A stretch of DNA of 64,000 nucleotides from Pseudomonas sp. BBP2017 (GTDB lineage: Bacteria > Pseudomonadota > Gammaproteobacteria > Pseudomonadales > Pseudomonadaceae), in contig NZ_PVZN01000001.1 in NCBI RefSeq assembly GCF_003024385.1, forward strand, positions 550,084 to 614,083, read 5' to 3'. A model generated the notes under the pieces. The model was not told the origin of the DNA. It searched no databases and saw only the letters and a program-made list of their open reading frames with translations. Positions within the stretch are counted from its first letter, which is position 1. Every line of letters starts with the position of its first letter. The translations under genes and the position numbers were made by a program. Shown one piece after another: positions 17,460-26,429 of the stretch.

Positions 17460-18605
17460 TCAATCGATGAACTTGAGGTCCGACGGCGCGTCCTGGGGCA
17501 GCTTCTGCAGCGTTTCACCGAGCATGCCGCTACGTGGATCGCGGCGGATCACCACGATCTCGTTGCTTTTCTGGTTGGCCACCAGCAGGAACTTGCCAGA
17601 CGGGTCGATGGTGAACTCCCGCGGATGATCACCCTCGACACTGCGGCGCTGCACCTGCATCAACTTGCCGCTGTCTTCATCCACAGCGAAAACCAGCAAC
17701 TCATTGGCCGTCCCACGGTTGCTGACATACAGAAAACGCCCGTCAGCCGACAGATGCAAGGCGCCTGCGGCCTTGGCCGAGGCATCGTTCTGCTCGGTCA
17801 GCGGCAGGCGCTGAAGCTCCAGCAGCTTGCCGTCCTGATGGGCGAAGACCACCACTTGCGCGCTCATTTCCAGGGTCAGGTAGGCCTGTTTGCCGTCGCT
17901 GCTGAACAACAGATGACGCGGCCCGCTACCCGGTGGCAGATCAATCGCTGCCGGATCGGCCGGGCTCAGCGGATGCTTGGGACTGGCGCCGTCATAACGG
18001 TAGATGAACACCTTGTCGGCGCCCAGGTCGCTGGCAAACACATAATGCCCATCAGGCGAGGACACCACCGAATGCACATGCGGGCCGGCCTGGCGCTGCG
18101 GGTTTGAGCCGCTGGCCTTGTGCTGGTCCTGCTGCACCGAAGCCGCGAGCTTACCGTCCTTGGCCACCGGCAACACGCTCAGGTTGCCGCCGGGGGTCGG
18201 CTGTACGCCATAGTTGGCCACGAACAGGTAGCGCTGGTCATGACTGAGACTGGCATGGGTCGGCTCGTCGCCGGCGCTGCCGACCTGATTGAGGGGCTTG
18301 AGGCTGCCGTCTTTGGCGTTGATGGAAAAACTGCTGGCCTGGCCTTTACCGGTACCGTTCTCGTTGACCGCGAAAAGCAGGCGATTGTCGATCGACAGGG
18401 TCAACCAGGAGGGATTCTCGCTCTTGAGCACCTGCAACGGCTTGGCATCGATCTGGCCACTGTCACTGTTGAACGCGTAACGGTAGAGCCCTTCACTGGC
18501 GCCCTCGGTGTAACTGCCCACCAGCAGTTGCGCGCCGTGGGCGGTGGCAAACACACTCATGGCACTAGCGATCAGCAGGGTCGTCAGCTGGCGTTTCATC
18601 GTCAT
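17460..18605 (-). CDS. lactonase family protein (6-phosphogluconolactonase-type beta-propeller)
   Basis: A protein of about 381 residues with a Sec signal peptide (KRQLTTLLIASAMSVFATAHG) and the seven-bladed propeller of the Pgl/YbhE family (LLVGSYTEG at the start, HVHSVVSSPDGHYVF and SGPRHLLFSSDGKQAY in the blades). A periplasmic location argues against a housekeeping pentose-phosphate role and for hydrolysis of an external or periplasmic lactone. I prefer the ATG at 18605, with GGACGAAG in front; 18599 is also possible. The start overlaps the upstream gene by about 40 bases. Confidence 0.82.
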   Translation of the reverse strand: MTMKRQLTTLLIASAMSVFATAHGAQLLVGSYTEGASEGLYRYAFNSDSGQIDAKPLQVLKSENPSWLTLSIDNRLLFAVNENGTGKGQASSFSINAKDGSLKPLNQVGSAGDEPTHASLSHDQRYLFVANYGVQPTPGGNLSVLPVAKDGKLAASVQQDQHKASGSNPQRQAGPHVHSVVSSPDGHYVFASDLGADKVFIYRYDGASPKHPLSPADPAAIDLPPGSGPRHLLFSSDGKQAYLTLEMSAQVVVFAHQDGKLLELQRLPLTEQNDASAKAAGALHLSADGRFLYVSNRGTANELLVFAVDEDSGKLMQVQRRSVEGDHPREFTIDPSGKFLLVANQKSNEIVVIRRDPRSGMLGETLQKLPQDAPSDLKFID

Positions 18606-18855
18606 CTTCGTCCGGGGCGCGAAAGGCACTCATACAGACTAGCCGATGCTCGGCGGTGTCGGCAGCGATCAGCCAATCCCCTCCTTCTGCACGGGCGGCG
18701 GCGATTTGCTCAGGGGTGAAAGACCACTTCTTCAGGGCCCGGCCATCCATGCACTCAAGGTGCAGACCGGTGTCGTCGAAGGTGAAGTCGAAGGCGTGCA
18801 GGCCGTCAATCAGGAGCATGTCGCAAGTCTGCAGGGCTTGGGAAAGGGTTGTCAT
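18565..18855 (-). CDS. small conserved pseudomonad protein (DUF5629-like)
   Basis: A 96-residue acidic protein beginning MTTLSQALQTCDMLLIDGLH and ending in a run of Asp, Glu and Pro. It has no signal peptide or membrane segment. I recall proteins of this form annotated as DUF5629 in Pseudomonas, but cannot confirm the family here. It lies directly upstream of the lactonase gene and overlaps it, so the two are likely coupled. There is no good ribosome site before the ATG. A 9-bp inverted repeat lies just upstream (see 18861-18894). Confidence 0.65.
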   Translation of the reverse strand: MTTLSQALQTCDMLLIDGLHAFDFTFDDTGLHLECMDGRALKKWSFTPEQIAAARAEGGDWLIAADTAEHRLVCMSAFRAPDEDDDETPADDPADR

Positions 18856-18860
18856 CAGGC

Positions 18861-18894
18861 AGGTATCATCAGGCTAAAAAAATTAATGATACCT
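18861..18894. promoter_or_regulatory. 9-bp inverted repeat upstream of the DUF5629-like gene
   Basis: AGGTATCAT at 18861-18869 and ATGATACCT at 18886-18894 form a perfect inverted repeat around a T/A-rich loop. It sits 5 bases upstream of the DUF5629-like start. It could be an operator, a leader hairpin of the small gene, or a weak terminator for the RND gene upstream on the same strand. The T-run is in the loop, not after the stem, so a classical terminator is unlikely. Confidence 0.35.
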
Positions 18895-18900
18895 GAAAGC

Positions 18901-18967
18901 ATCGCGGGGCAAGCCCGCTCCCACAGGATCTGGGTGATCCCTATAGAAGCGGGCTTGCCCTGCGATA
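18901..18967. repeat. REP pair (BIME-like)
   Basis: Two inverted P. putida-type REP copies: ATCGCGGGGCAAGCCCGCTC at the left and GAAGCGGGCTTGCCCTGCGAT at the right, separated by about 25 bases. It lies between the end of the RND transporter gene and the DUF5629-like gene. Confidence 0.88.
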
Positions 18968-18971
18968 ACCC

Positions 18972-21380
18972 TCAATGCGCGAAAATCGAACGGCTCTCCT
19001 TGCCCGCCATTTTCTCCGGCTTGATCAGGAACCGCGCCAGTGCTGGCAGCAGCCACAGTGCACCGAACATGTTCCACAGCAGCATGAAGGTCAGCATCAG
19101 GCCCATATCCGCCTGGAACTTGATCGCCGAGAAGATCCAGGTGCACACACCGATGGCCAGGCACAGGCCGGTGAACAGCACCGCTTTACCGGTGGACTTG
19201 AGGGTCTGGTAGTAAGCCTCCTGCAACGGCAACCCGGCACGCAGGAAACTTTCCAGGCGGCTGTAGATATAAATGCCGTAGTCCACACCGATACCGACAC
19301 CCAGCGCCACCACCGGCAAGGTCGCGACCTTGACGCCGATGCCCATGAAGGCCATCAGCGCGTTACCGAGCACCGAGGTCAGGACCAACGGCAGCACAAT
19401 GCACAGGGTCGCGGCAAAGGAGCGGAAGGTGATCATGCACATCACCGCTACACAGATGTACACAAGGATCAGGATGGTCAGCTCGGCCGACTTGATCACT
19501 TCGTTGGTGGCCGCCTCGATACCGGCGTTACCCGCTGCCAGGAGGAACTCCAGGCCTTCCTTGTTGTGGGTATCGGCAAATTCCTGTACCGCCTTGACCG
19601 CCCGATCGAGGGTCTCGGCCTTGTGGTCGTTGAGGAACACCAGCACCGGCGCCAGCGAGCAGTCGGCGTTGTACAGGCCATCGGCACGGGAGATCGAACT
19701 GTTGAGTACATCCGGGTTACGCGACAGGCTTTCCCATTTCAGGTTGCCTTCGTTCATGCCCTTGATCATCTGTTTGGACACAGTAACCAGGGAAATCGCC
19801 GATTGCACGCCCGGGGTGTTTTCCATCTTCCACATCAGCTCGTCAATCGGCGCCATGGTCGAGTAGATCGAGCAACCCTCGGTCGGGGTCTTGACCATCA
19901 CCACCAGCACGTCGGAGCTGGTCGAATAGTTGTTGATGATGAAGCTGTTGTCCTTGTTGTAGCGCGAATCCGGACGCAGTTCCGGTGCGCCCTGATCGAG
20001 GTCGCCGATCTTCAGGTTCTGGCTGTACCAAAGGCCGCCACCGAAGGCCAGCAAGGCCAGGACGATGGACACCGGGGCAACTTTGGCGCTGGCAAAATTC
20101 GACAGCAAGCGCCAGAACGGATGCTCGCGGGTCGCGTCTTTCTTGCTGCGCTCAATGGCCTTCTTGCTGATGCCGACATAGGAAATCGCTACCGGCAACA
20201 GGATCAGGTTGGTGAACACGATCACCGCCACGCCGATCGACGCGCCAATGGCCAGCTCGCGAATCACGCCGATGTCGATAATCAGCAAGGTGATGAAACC
20301 CACGGCGTCGGCCAGAATCGCAATCATCCCCGGCAGGAACAACTGGCGGAAGGTACGCCGGGCGGCGGTCAGGGCGTTCTCGGCCTCGCTCGACTGCAGG
20401 GCGATACCGTTGATTTTCTGCACCCCGTGGGAAATACCGATAGCGAAGATCAGGAACGGCACCAGCATCGAATACGGATCGAGGCCGAAACCTACCGCAT
20501 GCATCAGCCCCAGTTGCCAGACCACCGCCACCAGGGTGGTGATCAGCACGGCGATGGTGCTGCGAATACACCAGGTGAACCAGTACAGCAGGATCCAGGT
20601 GATCACCAGGGCGATACCGAAGAACATCGCCACCATGACCAGGCCATCGATCAGGTCACCGACTTTCTTGGCAAAACCAACGATGTGCACCTTCACATTG
20701 GGGTTCTGCGCCTGGAACTTGTCGCGGATCTTTTCTTCCAGTTGATGGGAGAACTGCTGATAGTCGAGCTTGATCAGCTTGCTCTGGTCCTGCGGATCCG
20801 GGTAGGACTCCAGCAGCGGCACGTCAATGATGCTCGACTTGAAGTTGTTGCCCACCAGACGCCCGACCTGCCCGGACTTGAGCACGTTGTTGCGCAACTG
20901 GTCGAGACTGTCGGCCGAGCCGTCGTAGGTATTGGGGATGACTTCACCACCGGCGAAGCCCTCTTCGGTCACCTCGGTCCAGCGCACGCTGGGACTCCAC
21001 AGCGATTTGAGCCCGGAGCGGTCGACGCCGGGAATGTAGAAGACCTCGTCGTGAACCTGGCGCAAGGTCTCCATGTAGTCCTTGCTGAAGATATCGCCAT
21101 CGGTGGCTTCCACCGAAATGCGCACGGTATTGCCGAGGTTGGCCAGGTCGTTGCGGTGCTCAAGCATCTTCTCGATGAAGGGGTGCTCAAGCGGAATCAT
21201 CTTCTCGAAGCTGGTCGAAGGACGGATCTGCGTGGCCTGCCAGAACAGGAACACACTGACCAGCAGGCAGATGAGGATCACCACCGGACGGTTATTGAAA
21301 ATCAGGCGCTCAAGCAGCGTCGCCTTGTCCTGATGGTGGTGTTGCTGCTGATTCATGCTGAACTGCTCCTGCTGGCTCAT
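18972..21380 (-). CDS. RND/MMPL family transporter
   Basis: An 802-residue inner-membrane protein with an N-terminal helix (VVILICLLVSVFLFW), a large periplasmic loop, five to six helices, a second periplasmic loop and a second helical block, the usual MMPL/RND duplication. Acidic and Gly-rich helices of the sterol-sensing-like domain are visible (for example GVGIGVDYGIYIYSR near residue 700). It belongs to the hydrophobe/lipid exporter side of the superfamily rather than the AcrB type. Its ATG overlaps the YCF48-like gene by 4 bases, so the two are co-translated. The N-terminus is Gln- and His-rich; a start at 21356 is also possible. The substrate is unknown. Confidence 0.9.
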   Translation of the reverse strand: MSQQEQFSMNQQQHHHQDKATLLERLIFNNRPVVILICLLVSVFLFWQATQIRPSTSFEKMIPLEHPFIEKMLEHRNDLANLGNTVRISVEATDGDIFSKDYMETLRQVHDEVFYIPGVDRSGLKSLWSPSVRWTEVTEEGFAGGEVIPNTYDGSADSLDQLRNNVLKSGQVGRLVGNNFKSSIIDVPLLESYPDPQDQSKLIKLDYQQFSHQLEEKIRDKFQAQNPNVKVHIVGFAKKVGDLIDGLVMVAMFFGIALVITWILLYWFTWCIRSTIAVLITTLVAVVWQLGLMHAVGFGLDPYSMLVPFLIFAIGISHGVQKINGIALQSSEAENALTAARRTFRQLFLPGMIAILADAVGFITLLIIDIGVIRELAIGASIGVAVIVFTNLILLPVAISYVGISKKAIERSKKDATREHPFWRLLSNFASAKVAPVSIVLALLAFGGGLWYSQNLKIGDLDQGAPELRPDSRYNKDNSFIINNYSTSSDVLVVMVKTPTEGCSIYSTMAPIDELMWKMENTPGVQSAISLVTVSKQMIKGMNEGNLKWESLSRNPDVLNSSISRADGLYNADCSLAPVLVFLNDHKAETLDRAVKAVQEFADTHNKEGLEFLLAAGNAGIEAATNEVIKSAELTILILVYICVAVMCMITFRSFAATLCIVLPLVLTSVLGNALMAFMGIGVKVATLPVVALGVGIGVDYGIYIYSRLESFLRAGLPLQEAYYQTLKSTGKAVLFTGLCLAIGVCTWIFSAIKFQADMGLMLTFMLLWNMFGALWLLPALARFLIKPEKMAGKESRSIFAH

Positions 21381-22423
21381 GGCTGCACTCCTTCGGCACC
21401 CTGGGCCGAGGCCAGGTGCACGCCACCCTGGCCGACCAGCACCAGGCCTTCGCCGTTTCTGCCGCTGACGCCCGCCAGAGCGATGCGATCGGCGCGGTTG
21501 TAAACGCTGAAAGTCTGGCCATCGTCGCTGCTGCGCAGGACGCTGCCGCCATTGCCGACCAACACCAGGCTGCCATCATCGAGAAGCGTAGCGCTTGCCA
21601 GGCCAAATTCGAGGGCACCGCGGGCGGCTTTCAATTCGATCTGTTGCCAACTGTCGCCGAAATCCGTGGAGCGGTAGAGGTTACCGCGTAACCCATAAGC
21701 CAGCAGTGTGCGTGGCTGGGCAGTGCCGATCACGCCGAACAGCGAACCCTGGTAAGGGCCTTCGAGCTTCTGCCAGGTCTGGCCGTCGTCACTGGAGCGG
21801 AACATGCTGCCCTGCTCACCGACGATGAACAGGCCAGCGTCCTTCACTTGCGCGATGCCATTGAGGTGGAACTGGTCTTCGTTGTCCAGGCGATCGGCAA
21901 CGTCGCTCCACTGCTTGCCACCGTCGGTGGTTTCCAGCAATGCACCGTAGGCGCCCACAGCAAAGCCGTGCTCGGCGTCCTTGAACCAGACATCCAGCAA
22001 TGGCGCTTCGCGTTGCAGGTCTTCGAATTGCTTGGTCCAGGTTACGCCGCCATCTGCGCTGACGAGAATCTGCGCATCATGACCAACAGCCCAGCCGTGC
22101 TTGTCGTCGACAAAATACACCGCCGTGAGCAATTGCCGGGTCGGCACCTTGGATTGGGTCCAGGACTTGCCCTGGTCATCGGAGAAGAGAATATGACCGC
22201 GATCGCCAACTGCGACCAGGCGTGCGCCTGCGCGGGTCACGTCGAGCAACAGGCTCTTTTCGGCCTTGGCCGATTCGGTGGAGTAAACCTGCGTCTCGGA
22301 CGCTGCTGCCCCGACCGTGCTGGCCCACAGCCCCATTGCCATCACCAGCACTGCGCTGGCGGCCAATACCCCTGGTCGTGCGCGCGCTGCGCAACCGGGA
22401 CCTGCCATGTACGGCTCGGTCAT
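21377..22423 (-). CDS. YCF48-like beta-propeller protein, partner of the RND transporter
   Basis: A 348-residue exported protein with a signal segment (about residues 18-40) and repeated BNR/Asp-box elements such as LFSDDQGKSWTQS, LVSADGGVTWTKQ, LETTDGGKQWSDV and FRSSDDGQTWQKL. This is the propeller fold of the photosystem II assembly factor YCF48. In proteobacteria these proteins occur beside RND/MMPL transporters, often with DUF1302 and DUF1329 outer-membrane proteins, which I do not see here. It probably acts in the periplasm with the transporter encoded immediately downstream. Confidence 0.88.
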   Translation of the reverse strand: MTEPYMAGPGCAARARPGVLAASAVLVMAMGLWASTVGAAASETQVYSTESAKAEKSLLLDVTRAGARLVAVGDRGHILFSDDQGKSWTQSKVPTRQLLTAVYFVDDKHGWAVGHDAQILVSADGGVTWTKQFEDLQREAPLLDVWFKDAEHGFAVGAYGALLETTDGGKQWSDVADRLDNEDQFHLNGIAQVKDAGLFIVGEQGSMFRSSDDGQTWQKLEGPYQGSLFGVIGTAQPRTLLAYGLRGNLYRSTDFGDSWQQIELKAARGALEFGLASATLLDDGSLVLVGNGGSVLRSSDDGQTFSVYNRADRIALAGVSGRNGEGLVLVGQGGVHLASAQGAEGVQP

Positions 22424-22583
22424 AGATCTGTCCCCCGATTATTGTTATTTGGGTCAATCTATTTGCAGGTACTGCCAGAACCGTGTTCCAGAGCCCCGCA
22501 AACGCTGAAAGCCATCCTATCGGGGTTTGCGAAGGGCTGACAACGAACGGGACGTTATCTTTTGTTAAGCGGGCAATCGCCTG

Positions 22584-22650
22584 TAGGAGCCAGCCTTGCT
22601 GGCGAAGGGGCCCGCTGCGCGGTCCATCGCCGGCAAAGCCGGCTCCCACA
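22584..22650. repeat. second-type REP pair (GGAGCCAGC / CCGGCTCC)
   Basis: An inverted pair reading TAGGAGCCAGCCTTGCTGGCGA at the left and TCGCCGGCAAAGCCGGCTCC at the right. It differs from the GCGGGCTTGCCCCGC repeats elsewhere in the window and matches a second REP class seen in fluorescent pseudomonads. It lies between pepN and the YCF48-like gene, 8 bases after the pepN stop codon. Confidence 0.75.
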
Positions 22651-22657
22651 CTGGCCA

Positions 22658-25315
22658 TCAAGCCAGGCTCTTGCTCACCACTTCATACACATCGCTGGAC
22701 AGCGAACCCGACGTCAGGATGCGCTCCAGTTCGGCCTTCATCAGCGCCTGACGGGCGCTATCGTACTTGCGCCAGCGAGTCAGCGGCGCCAGCTGGCGCG
22801 AGGCGATCTGTGGGTTGAGGGCGTTAAGCTCGATCACCAGGTCGGCCTGGAAGCGATAGCCAGAGCCATCGGCCGCATGGAAGTTGACCAGGTTCTGTCC
22901 GGCGAAAGCGCCGATCAAGGCACGCACCTTGTTCGGGTTTTTCATCGTGAACGCCGGATGCTGCATCAGCGCCTTGACCCGTGCCAGGCCACCCGGCAGG
23001 GTGCTGGCCGCCTGCACGCTGAACCATTGGTCCATGACCAGCGGGTTGTCCTTGAAGTTTTCGGCGAAGACTTCCAGCGCCTTGCCCCGCTCGGCCTCGA
23101 ACGGCGAGTTGACCAGCACGGCCAGCGCGGTAAGACGCTCGGTCATGTTGTCACAGGCGTCGAACTGCTCCAGGGTCGCGCTCAGTACTTCAGGCTTGCC
23201 ACTGAGCATCAGGTACGACAGAACGATGTTCTGCAGGCTGCGACGGGCGAAATGCTCGGCCTCGGCAACATACTCGGTGCCTCGCGAGACACCGCGATTG
23301 GCCTGGTAGCGTGCATTCAGGGCGTCGAACAACTGATCGGCGATCTGCTTGCGGGCGAACTCGCGTGCCGCGTGAATGGCATCGACATCCGCCACTTCGC
23401 TGATTTCGGTGAGGTAGGCTTCACTTGGCAGCGAGAGCATCTCGGCGACCATGGCCTGATCTAGTTGCTCGTTGGCCAGTACCGTGCCCAACGCTGTGAC
23501 CAGACGCTGGTCGAGCACCAGGGCACTGCCCTGCTGATACTGAGCAATCAACTCTTGCAGCACCTGCACCGACAGCTGCTGGCCGGCTTCCCAACGATTG
23601 AAACCGTCGCTGTCGTGCTGCATGAGGAACATCAGTTGATCGCGATCGTAAGGGAAACTCAACTTCACCGGCGCACTGAAGCCGCGCAGCAGCGACGGCA
23701 GTGGTTTGCTGGCGACGTCGACGAATGTGAAGGTTTGCTCGGCTTCGGTCACCGACAGCACGCGCGAGGTGCCAGCCGCCGCCGTTTCACCTTGCAGGCG
23801 CAGCTCGATGTCATTGCCCTGGGCATCGAGCAGTCCGAGTTCGACCGGTATCACGAACGGCTTTTTCTCGACCTTGTCCGGGGTCGCCGGGTAGCTCTGG
23901 CGGAAGGTCAGGCTGTAGGTCTGCGCAGCGCTGTCGTAACACTCGCTGACCGCCAGACGCGGGGTGCCGGCCTGGCTGTACCAGCGCTTGAACTGGGTCA
24001 GGTCGACGCCGTTGGCATCTTCCATGGCCTTGATGAAGTCGTCGCAGGTCACGGCCTGGCCGTCATGGCGTTCGAAGTACAGGTCGCTGCCTTTGCGGAA
24101 CCCTTCGGCCCCCAGCAAGGTACGCACCATGCGCACCACTTCCGAGCCCTTCTCGTAGACGGTCAGGGTGTAGAAGTTGGAGATCTCGATGAAACTGTCC
24201 GGGCGCACAGCGTGTGCCATGGGGCCGGCATCTTCGGCGAACTGGTGGGTACGCAGGTAGGCCACGTCCTCGATACGCTTGACCGTGCGCGAGTTCATGT
24301 CGGCGCTGAACTCCGAATCGCGGAATACCGTGAAGCCTTCCTTGAGCGACAGCTGGAACCAGTCGCGGCAGGTCACGCGGTTGCCCGACCAGTTGTGGAA
24401 GTATTCATGGGCCACCACCGCCTCGACCCGCTGATGCGCGGCATCGGTGGCGGTTTCGGCGCGGGCCAGCACACAGCTGGAGTTGAAGATGTTCAGGCCC
24501 TTGTTTTCCATGGCGCCCATGTTGAAGTCGTTGACCGCGACGATCATGAAGATGTCCAGGTCGTACTCGCGGCCATAGACCTCTTCGTCCCAGCGCATGG
24601 ACTTCTTCAGGCTGGTCATGGCGTGCTGGCACTTGTCGATGTTTTCCGGCTCGACATAGATGCGCAGGGTCACGTCACGGCCCGACTGGCGGGTGAACGT
24701 GTCTTCGACACACCACAGGTCACCGGCCACCAGGGCAAACAGGTAGGCCGGTTTCATGAACGGGTCTTCCCAGGTTGCCCAGTGCCGGCCGTCTTCTTGC
24801 GGGCCGCTACCGACCGGGTTGCCGTTGGACAGCAACACCGGATAGCGATGCTGTTCGGCGATCACCGTGGTGGTGAATTTGCTCATCACATCCGGGCGGT
24901 CGAGGTAGTAGGTGATCTTGCGGAAGCCCTCGGCTTCGCACTGAGTGCAGAACATGCTGCCGGACTTGTACAGGCCTTCCAGCGCGGTGTTGCTTTGCGG
25001 ATGGATCTTCACGCTGGTGTCGAGGGTGAAGGTCGCGGCCTTGGGCTGCACGGTCAGGTGACTGTCGTCGAGCTGGTAGTCGCCAGCACTTAGGGCCTGG
25101 TCGTCCAGGGCCACGCTGAGCAGCTCCAGCTGCTGGCCATCGAGGACCAGCGGCGGCAGACCGGCGCCACGGGCGGGGTTGCGGCGCATGACCAGCTGCG
25201 CGTGGACCAGGCTGTGGTCCTCGAACAGTTCGAAGGTCAGGTGCGTCTCGTCGATCAGGTACTCGGGCGCCTGATAGTCCTTGAGGTAGATCACTTGCGG
25301 CTGTTCGGTACGCAT
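22658..25315 (-). CDS. pepN: aminopeptidase N
   Basis: An 885-residue M1 zinc metallopeptidase that removes N-terminal residues from peptides in the cytoplasm. The exopeptidase motif GAMEN (about 267), the zinc site HEYFH (about 302) and the downstream Glu in LKEGFTVFRD are present. Length and sequence match the gammaproteobacterial PepN subfamily. It lies 13 bases downstream of the DUF2797 gene and may share its transcript. Confidence 0.96.
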   Translation of the reverse strand: MRTEQPQVIYLKDYQAPEYLIDETHLTFELFEDHSLVHAQLVMRRNPARGAGLPPLVLDGQQLELLSVALDDQALSAGDYQLDDSHLTVQPKAATFTLDTSVKIHPQSNTALEGLYKSGSMFCTQCEAEGFRKITYYLDRPDVMSKFTTTVIAEQHRYPVLLSNGNPVGSGPQEDGRHWATWEDPFMKPAYLFALVAGDLWCVEDTFTRQSGRDVTLRIYVEPENIDKCQHAMTSLKKSMRWDEEVYGREYDLDIFMIVAVNDFNMGAMENKGLNIFNSSCVLARAETATDAAHQRVEAVVAHEYFHNWSGNRVTCRDWFQLSLKEGFTVFRDSEFSADMNSRTVKRIEDVAYLRTHQFAEDAGPMAHAVRPDSFIEISNFYTLTVYEKGSEVVRMVRTLLGAEGFRKGSDLYFERHDGQAVTCDDFIKAMEDANGVDLTQFKRWYSQAGTPRLAVSECYDSAAQTYSLTFRQSYPATPDKVEKKPFVIPVELGLLDAQGNDIELRLQGETAAAGTSRVLSVTEAEQTFTFVDVASKPLPSLLRGFSAPVKLSFPYDRDQLMFLMQHDSDGFNRWEAGQQLSVQVLQELIAQYQQGSALVLDQRLVTALGTVLANEQLDQAMVAEMLSLPSEAYLTEISEVADVDAIHAAREFARKQIADQLFDALNARYQANRGVSRGTEYVAEAEHFARRSLQNIVLSYLMLSGKPEVLSATLEQFDACDNMTERLTALAVLVNSPFEAERGKALEVFAENFKDNPLVMDQWFSVQAASTLPGGLARVKALMQHPAFTMKNPNKVRALIGAFAGQNLVNFHAADGSGYRFQADLVIELNALNPQIASRQLAPLTRWRKYDSARQALMKAELERILTSGSLSSDVYEVVSKSLA

Positions 25316-25328
25316 GTGGCGGTCCTTT

Positions 25329-26159
25329 TTACTGATGCACGGCGAGCTGGTACGCCGTGTACTTGCGAATATTGATCACACCGGTATCGAAGATCAGGTA
25401 CTGGCCCTTGATGCCCAGCAGCGTGCCTTCAGCCACCGGGTTCTTGTCCAGGTTGAAGCTGACGATCTTGCTTGGATAGGCCTCGACCGGGTAACGGATC
25501 TCCAGGACTTCGGCGTCACTCAGCGGCTGAATGGCCTGCAGGCCAAAGCGAGCCTGCAAGGCCGTCAGGCCCTCGGCGCAACTGTCGAACAACTGATCGC
25601 GCACCGCCAGCAGGTCAACCGCTTCGGCATCGCCTTTGAGCAGTGCTCGCCAATTGGTGCGATCAGCGACCTGGCTGCGGAACAGGTCTTCAACCAGCCC
25701 CGACTGCTGGCGAGTGGCAACCCGCACGATCGGTAGAGCCTGGCTGGCACCCTGGTCAAGCCAGCGAGTGGGCAGCTGGCTGGCACGGGTGATGCCAACC
25801 TTGATACCCGAGGAGTTGGCCAGGTACACCACATGATCGGTCATGCAGAACTGCTCGCCCCAGGAAGGCTCACGGCAGGTGCCCTGGTCGTAGTGGCATT
25901 TTTCCGGAGCCATGATGCACACATCACACTGGGCCAGCTTGGTCATGCACGGGTAGCAGTAGCCCTGACTGAAGCTGGTCTTGGTCTTGCGACCGCAGTG
26001 GCTGCAATGGATGGCACCGAGGTATTCCAGGCGCAGGGTCTTGCCGATCAACGGATTGACCGGTACTTCCTGCTCGCCCAGACGAAAAGCGTACTGCACC
26101 ACCGGCGCGTCGAGACGCGCCGACATTTTGCTGATGGAGCCGCGGCCAAGTTCGATCAA
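25329..26159 (-). CDS. DUF2797 protein with a Cys-rich domain and a GIY-YIG-like segment
   Basis: A protein of about 276 residues. The first third holds four Cys pairs (CSHCG, CYPC, CDVC, then CHYDQGTC), a probable zinc-binding module. It is followed by VVYLANSSGIKVGITR and RWLDQGA, which resemble the opening strands of GIY-YIG nuclease domains. I place the start at TTG 26159: TTGA overlaps the stop of the DUF1315 gene, and the sequence from there (IELGRGSISKM) looks like the true N-terminus. The longer frame to 26336 runs through the neighbour. The function is unknown. It may bind nucleic acid. Confidence 0.82.
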   Translation of the reverse strand: MIELGRGSISKMSARLDAPVVQYAFRLGEQEVPVNPLIGKTLRLEYLGAIHCSHCGRKTKTSFSQGYCYPCMTKLAQCDVCIMAPEKCHYDQGTCREPSWGEQFCMTDHVVYLANSSGIKVGITRASQLPTRWLDQGASQALPIVRVATRQQSGLVEDLFRSQVADRTNWRALLKGDAEAVDLLAVRDQLFDSCAEGLTALQARFGLQAIQPLSDAEVLEIRYPVEAYPSKIVSFNLDKNPVAEGTLLGIKGQYLIFDTGVINIRKYTAYQLAVHQ

Positions 26160-26416
26160 TGGACCGCATCCGACTTGAACAGGATATTGGCCACCGGTGC
26201 CGACTTCGAGCTGCATTCTTGCGGGCCCATGTAACCGGTACGTTGCTCTTCCGGCAGGTTCTGCATCTCCCAGGCGATCACCGCCTGCAGCGACAGTTCT
26301 TTCTGCTCGGTGGTGAGCTTGCGCCCGTCCGCCCATTTGCCCAGTTCCACGGCCAGTTTCAGGCTCTCGTAGATTTCCGGGGTGATGTTTTCGATCATTT
26401 GCGCAAAAGTGGACAT
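26156..26416 (-). CDS. DUF1315 family protein (YeaC-like)
   Basis: An 86-residue cytoplasmic protein. Its N-terminus (MIENITPEIYESLKLAVELGKW) closely follows that of E. coli YeaC, of unknown function. The ATG at 26416 has GGGAG six bases upstream and is preferred to the TTG at 26428. Its stop overlaps the TTG start of the DUF2797 gene (TTGA), so the two are probably translationally coupled. Confidence 0.85.
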   Translation of the reverse strand: MSTFAQMIENITPEIYESLKLAVELGKWADGRKLTTEQKELSLQAVIAWEMQNLPEEQRTGYMGPQECSSKSAPVANILFKSDAVH

Positions 26417-26429
26417 AGCGTCTCCCAAA

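Noticed and set aside
18975..21503. 842-codon open frame on the plus strand opposite the RND transporter
   Set aside because: It is a shadow of the minus-strand gene in high-GC DNA. The translation is Arg-, His- and Gln-rich with no membrane or known domain, and the RND protein is unmistakable.
22497..22531. CGCAAAC...GTTTGCG inverted repeat upstream of the YCF48-like gene
   Set aside because: A 7-bp stem with a 21-base loop is weak, and nothing else supports a function.
23465..25093. 542-codon open frame opposite pepN
   Set aside because: It is antisense to a clear M1 peptidase with intact motifs and has no family features. The frame is open because of codon bias.
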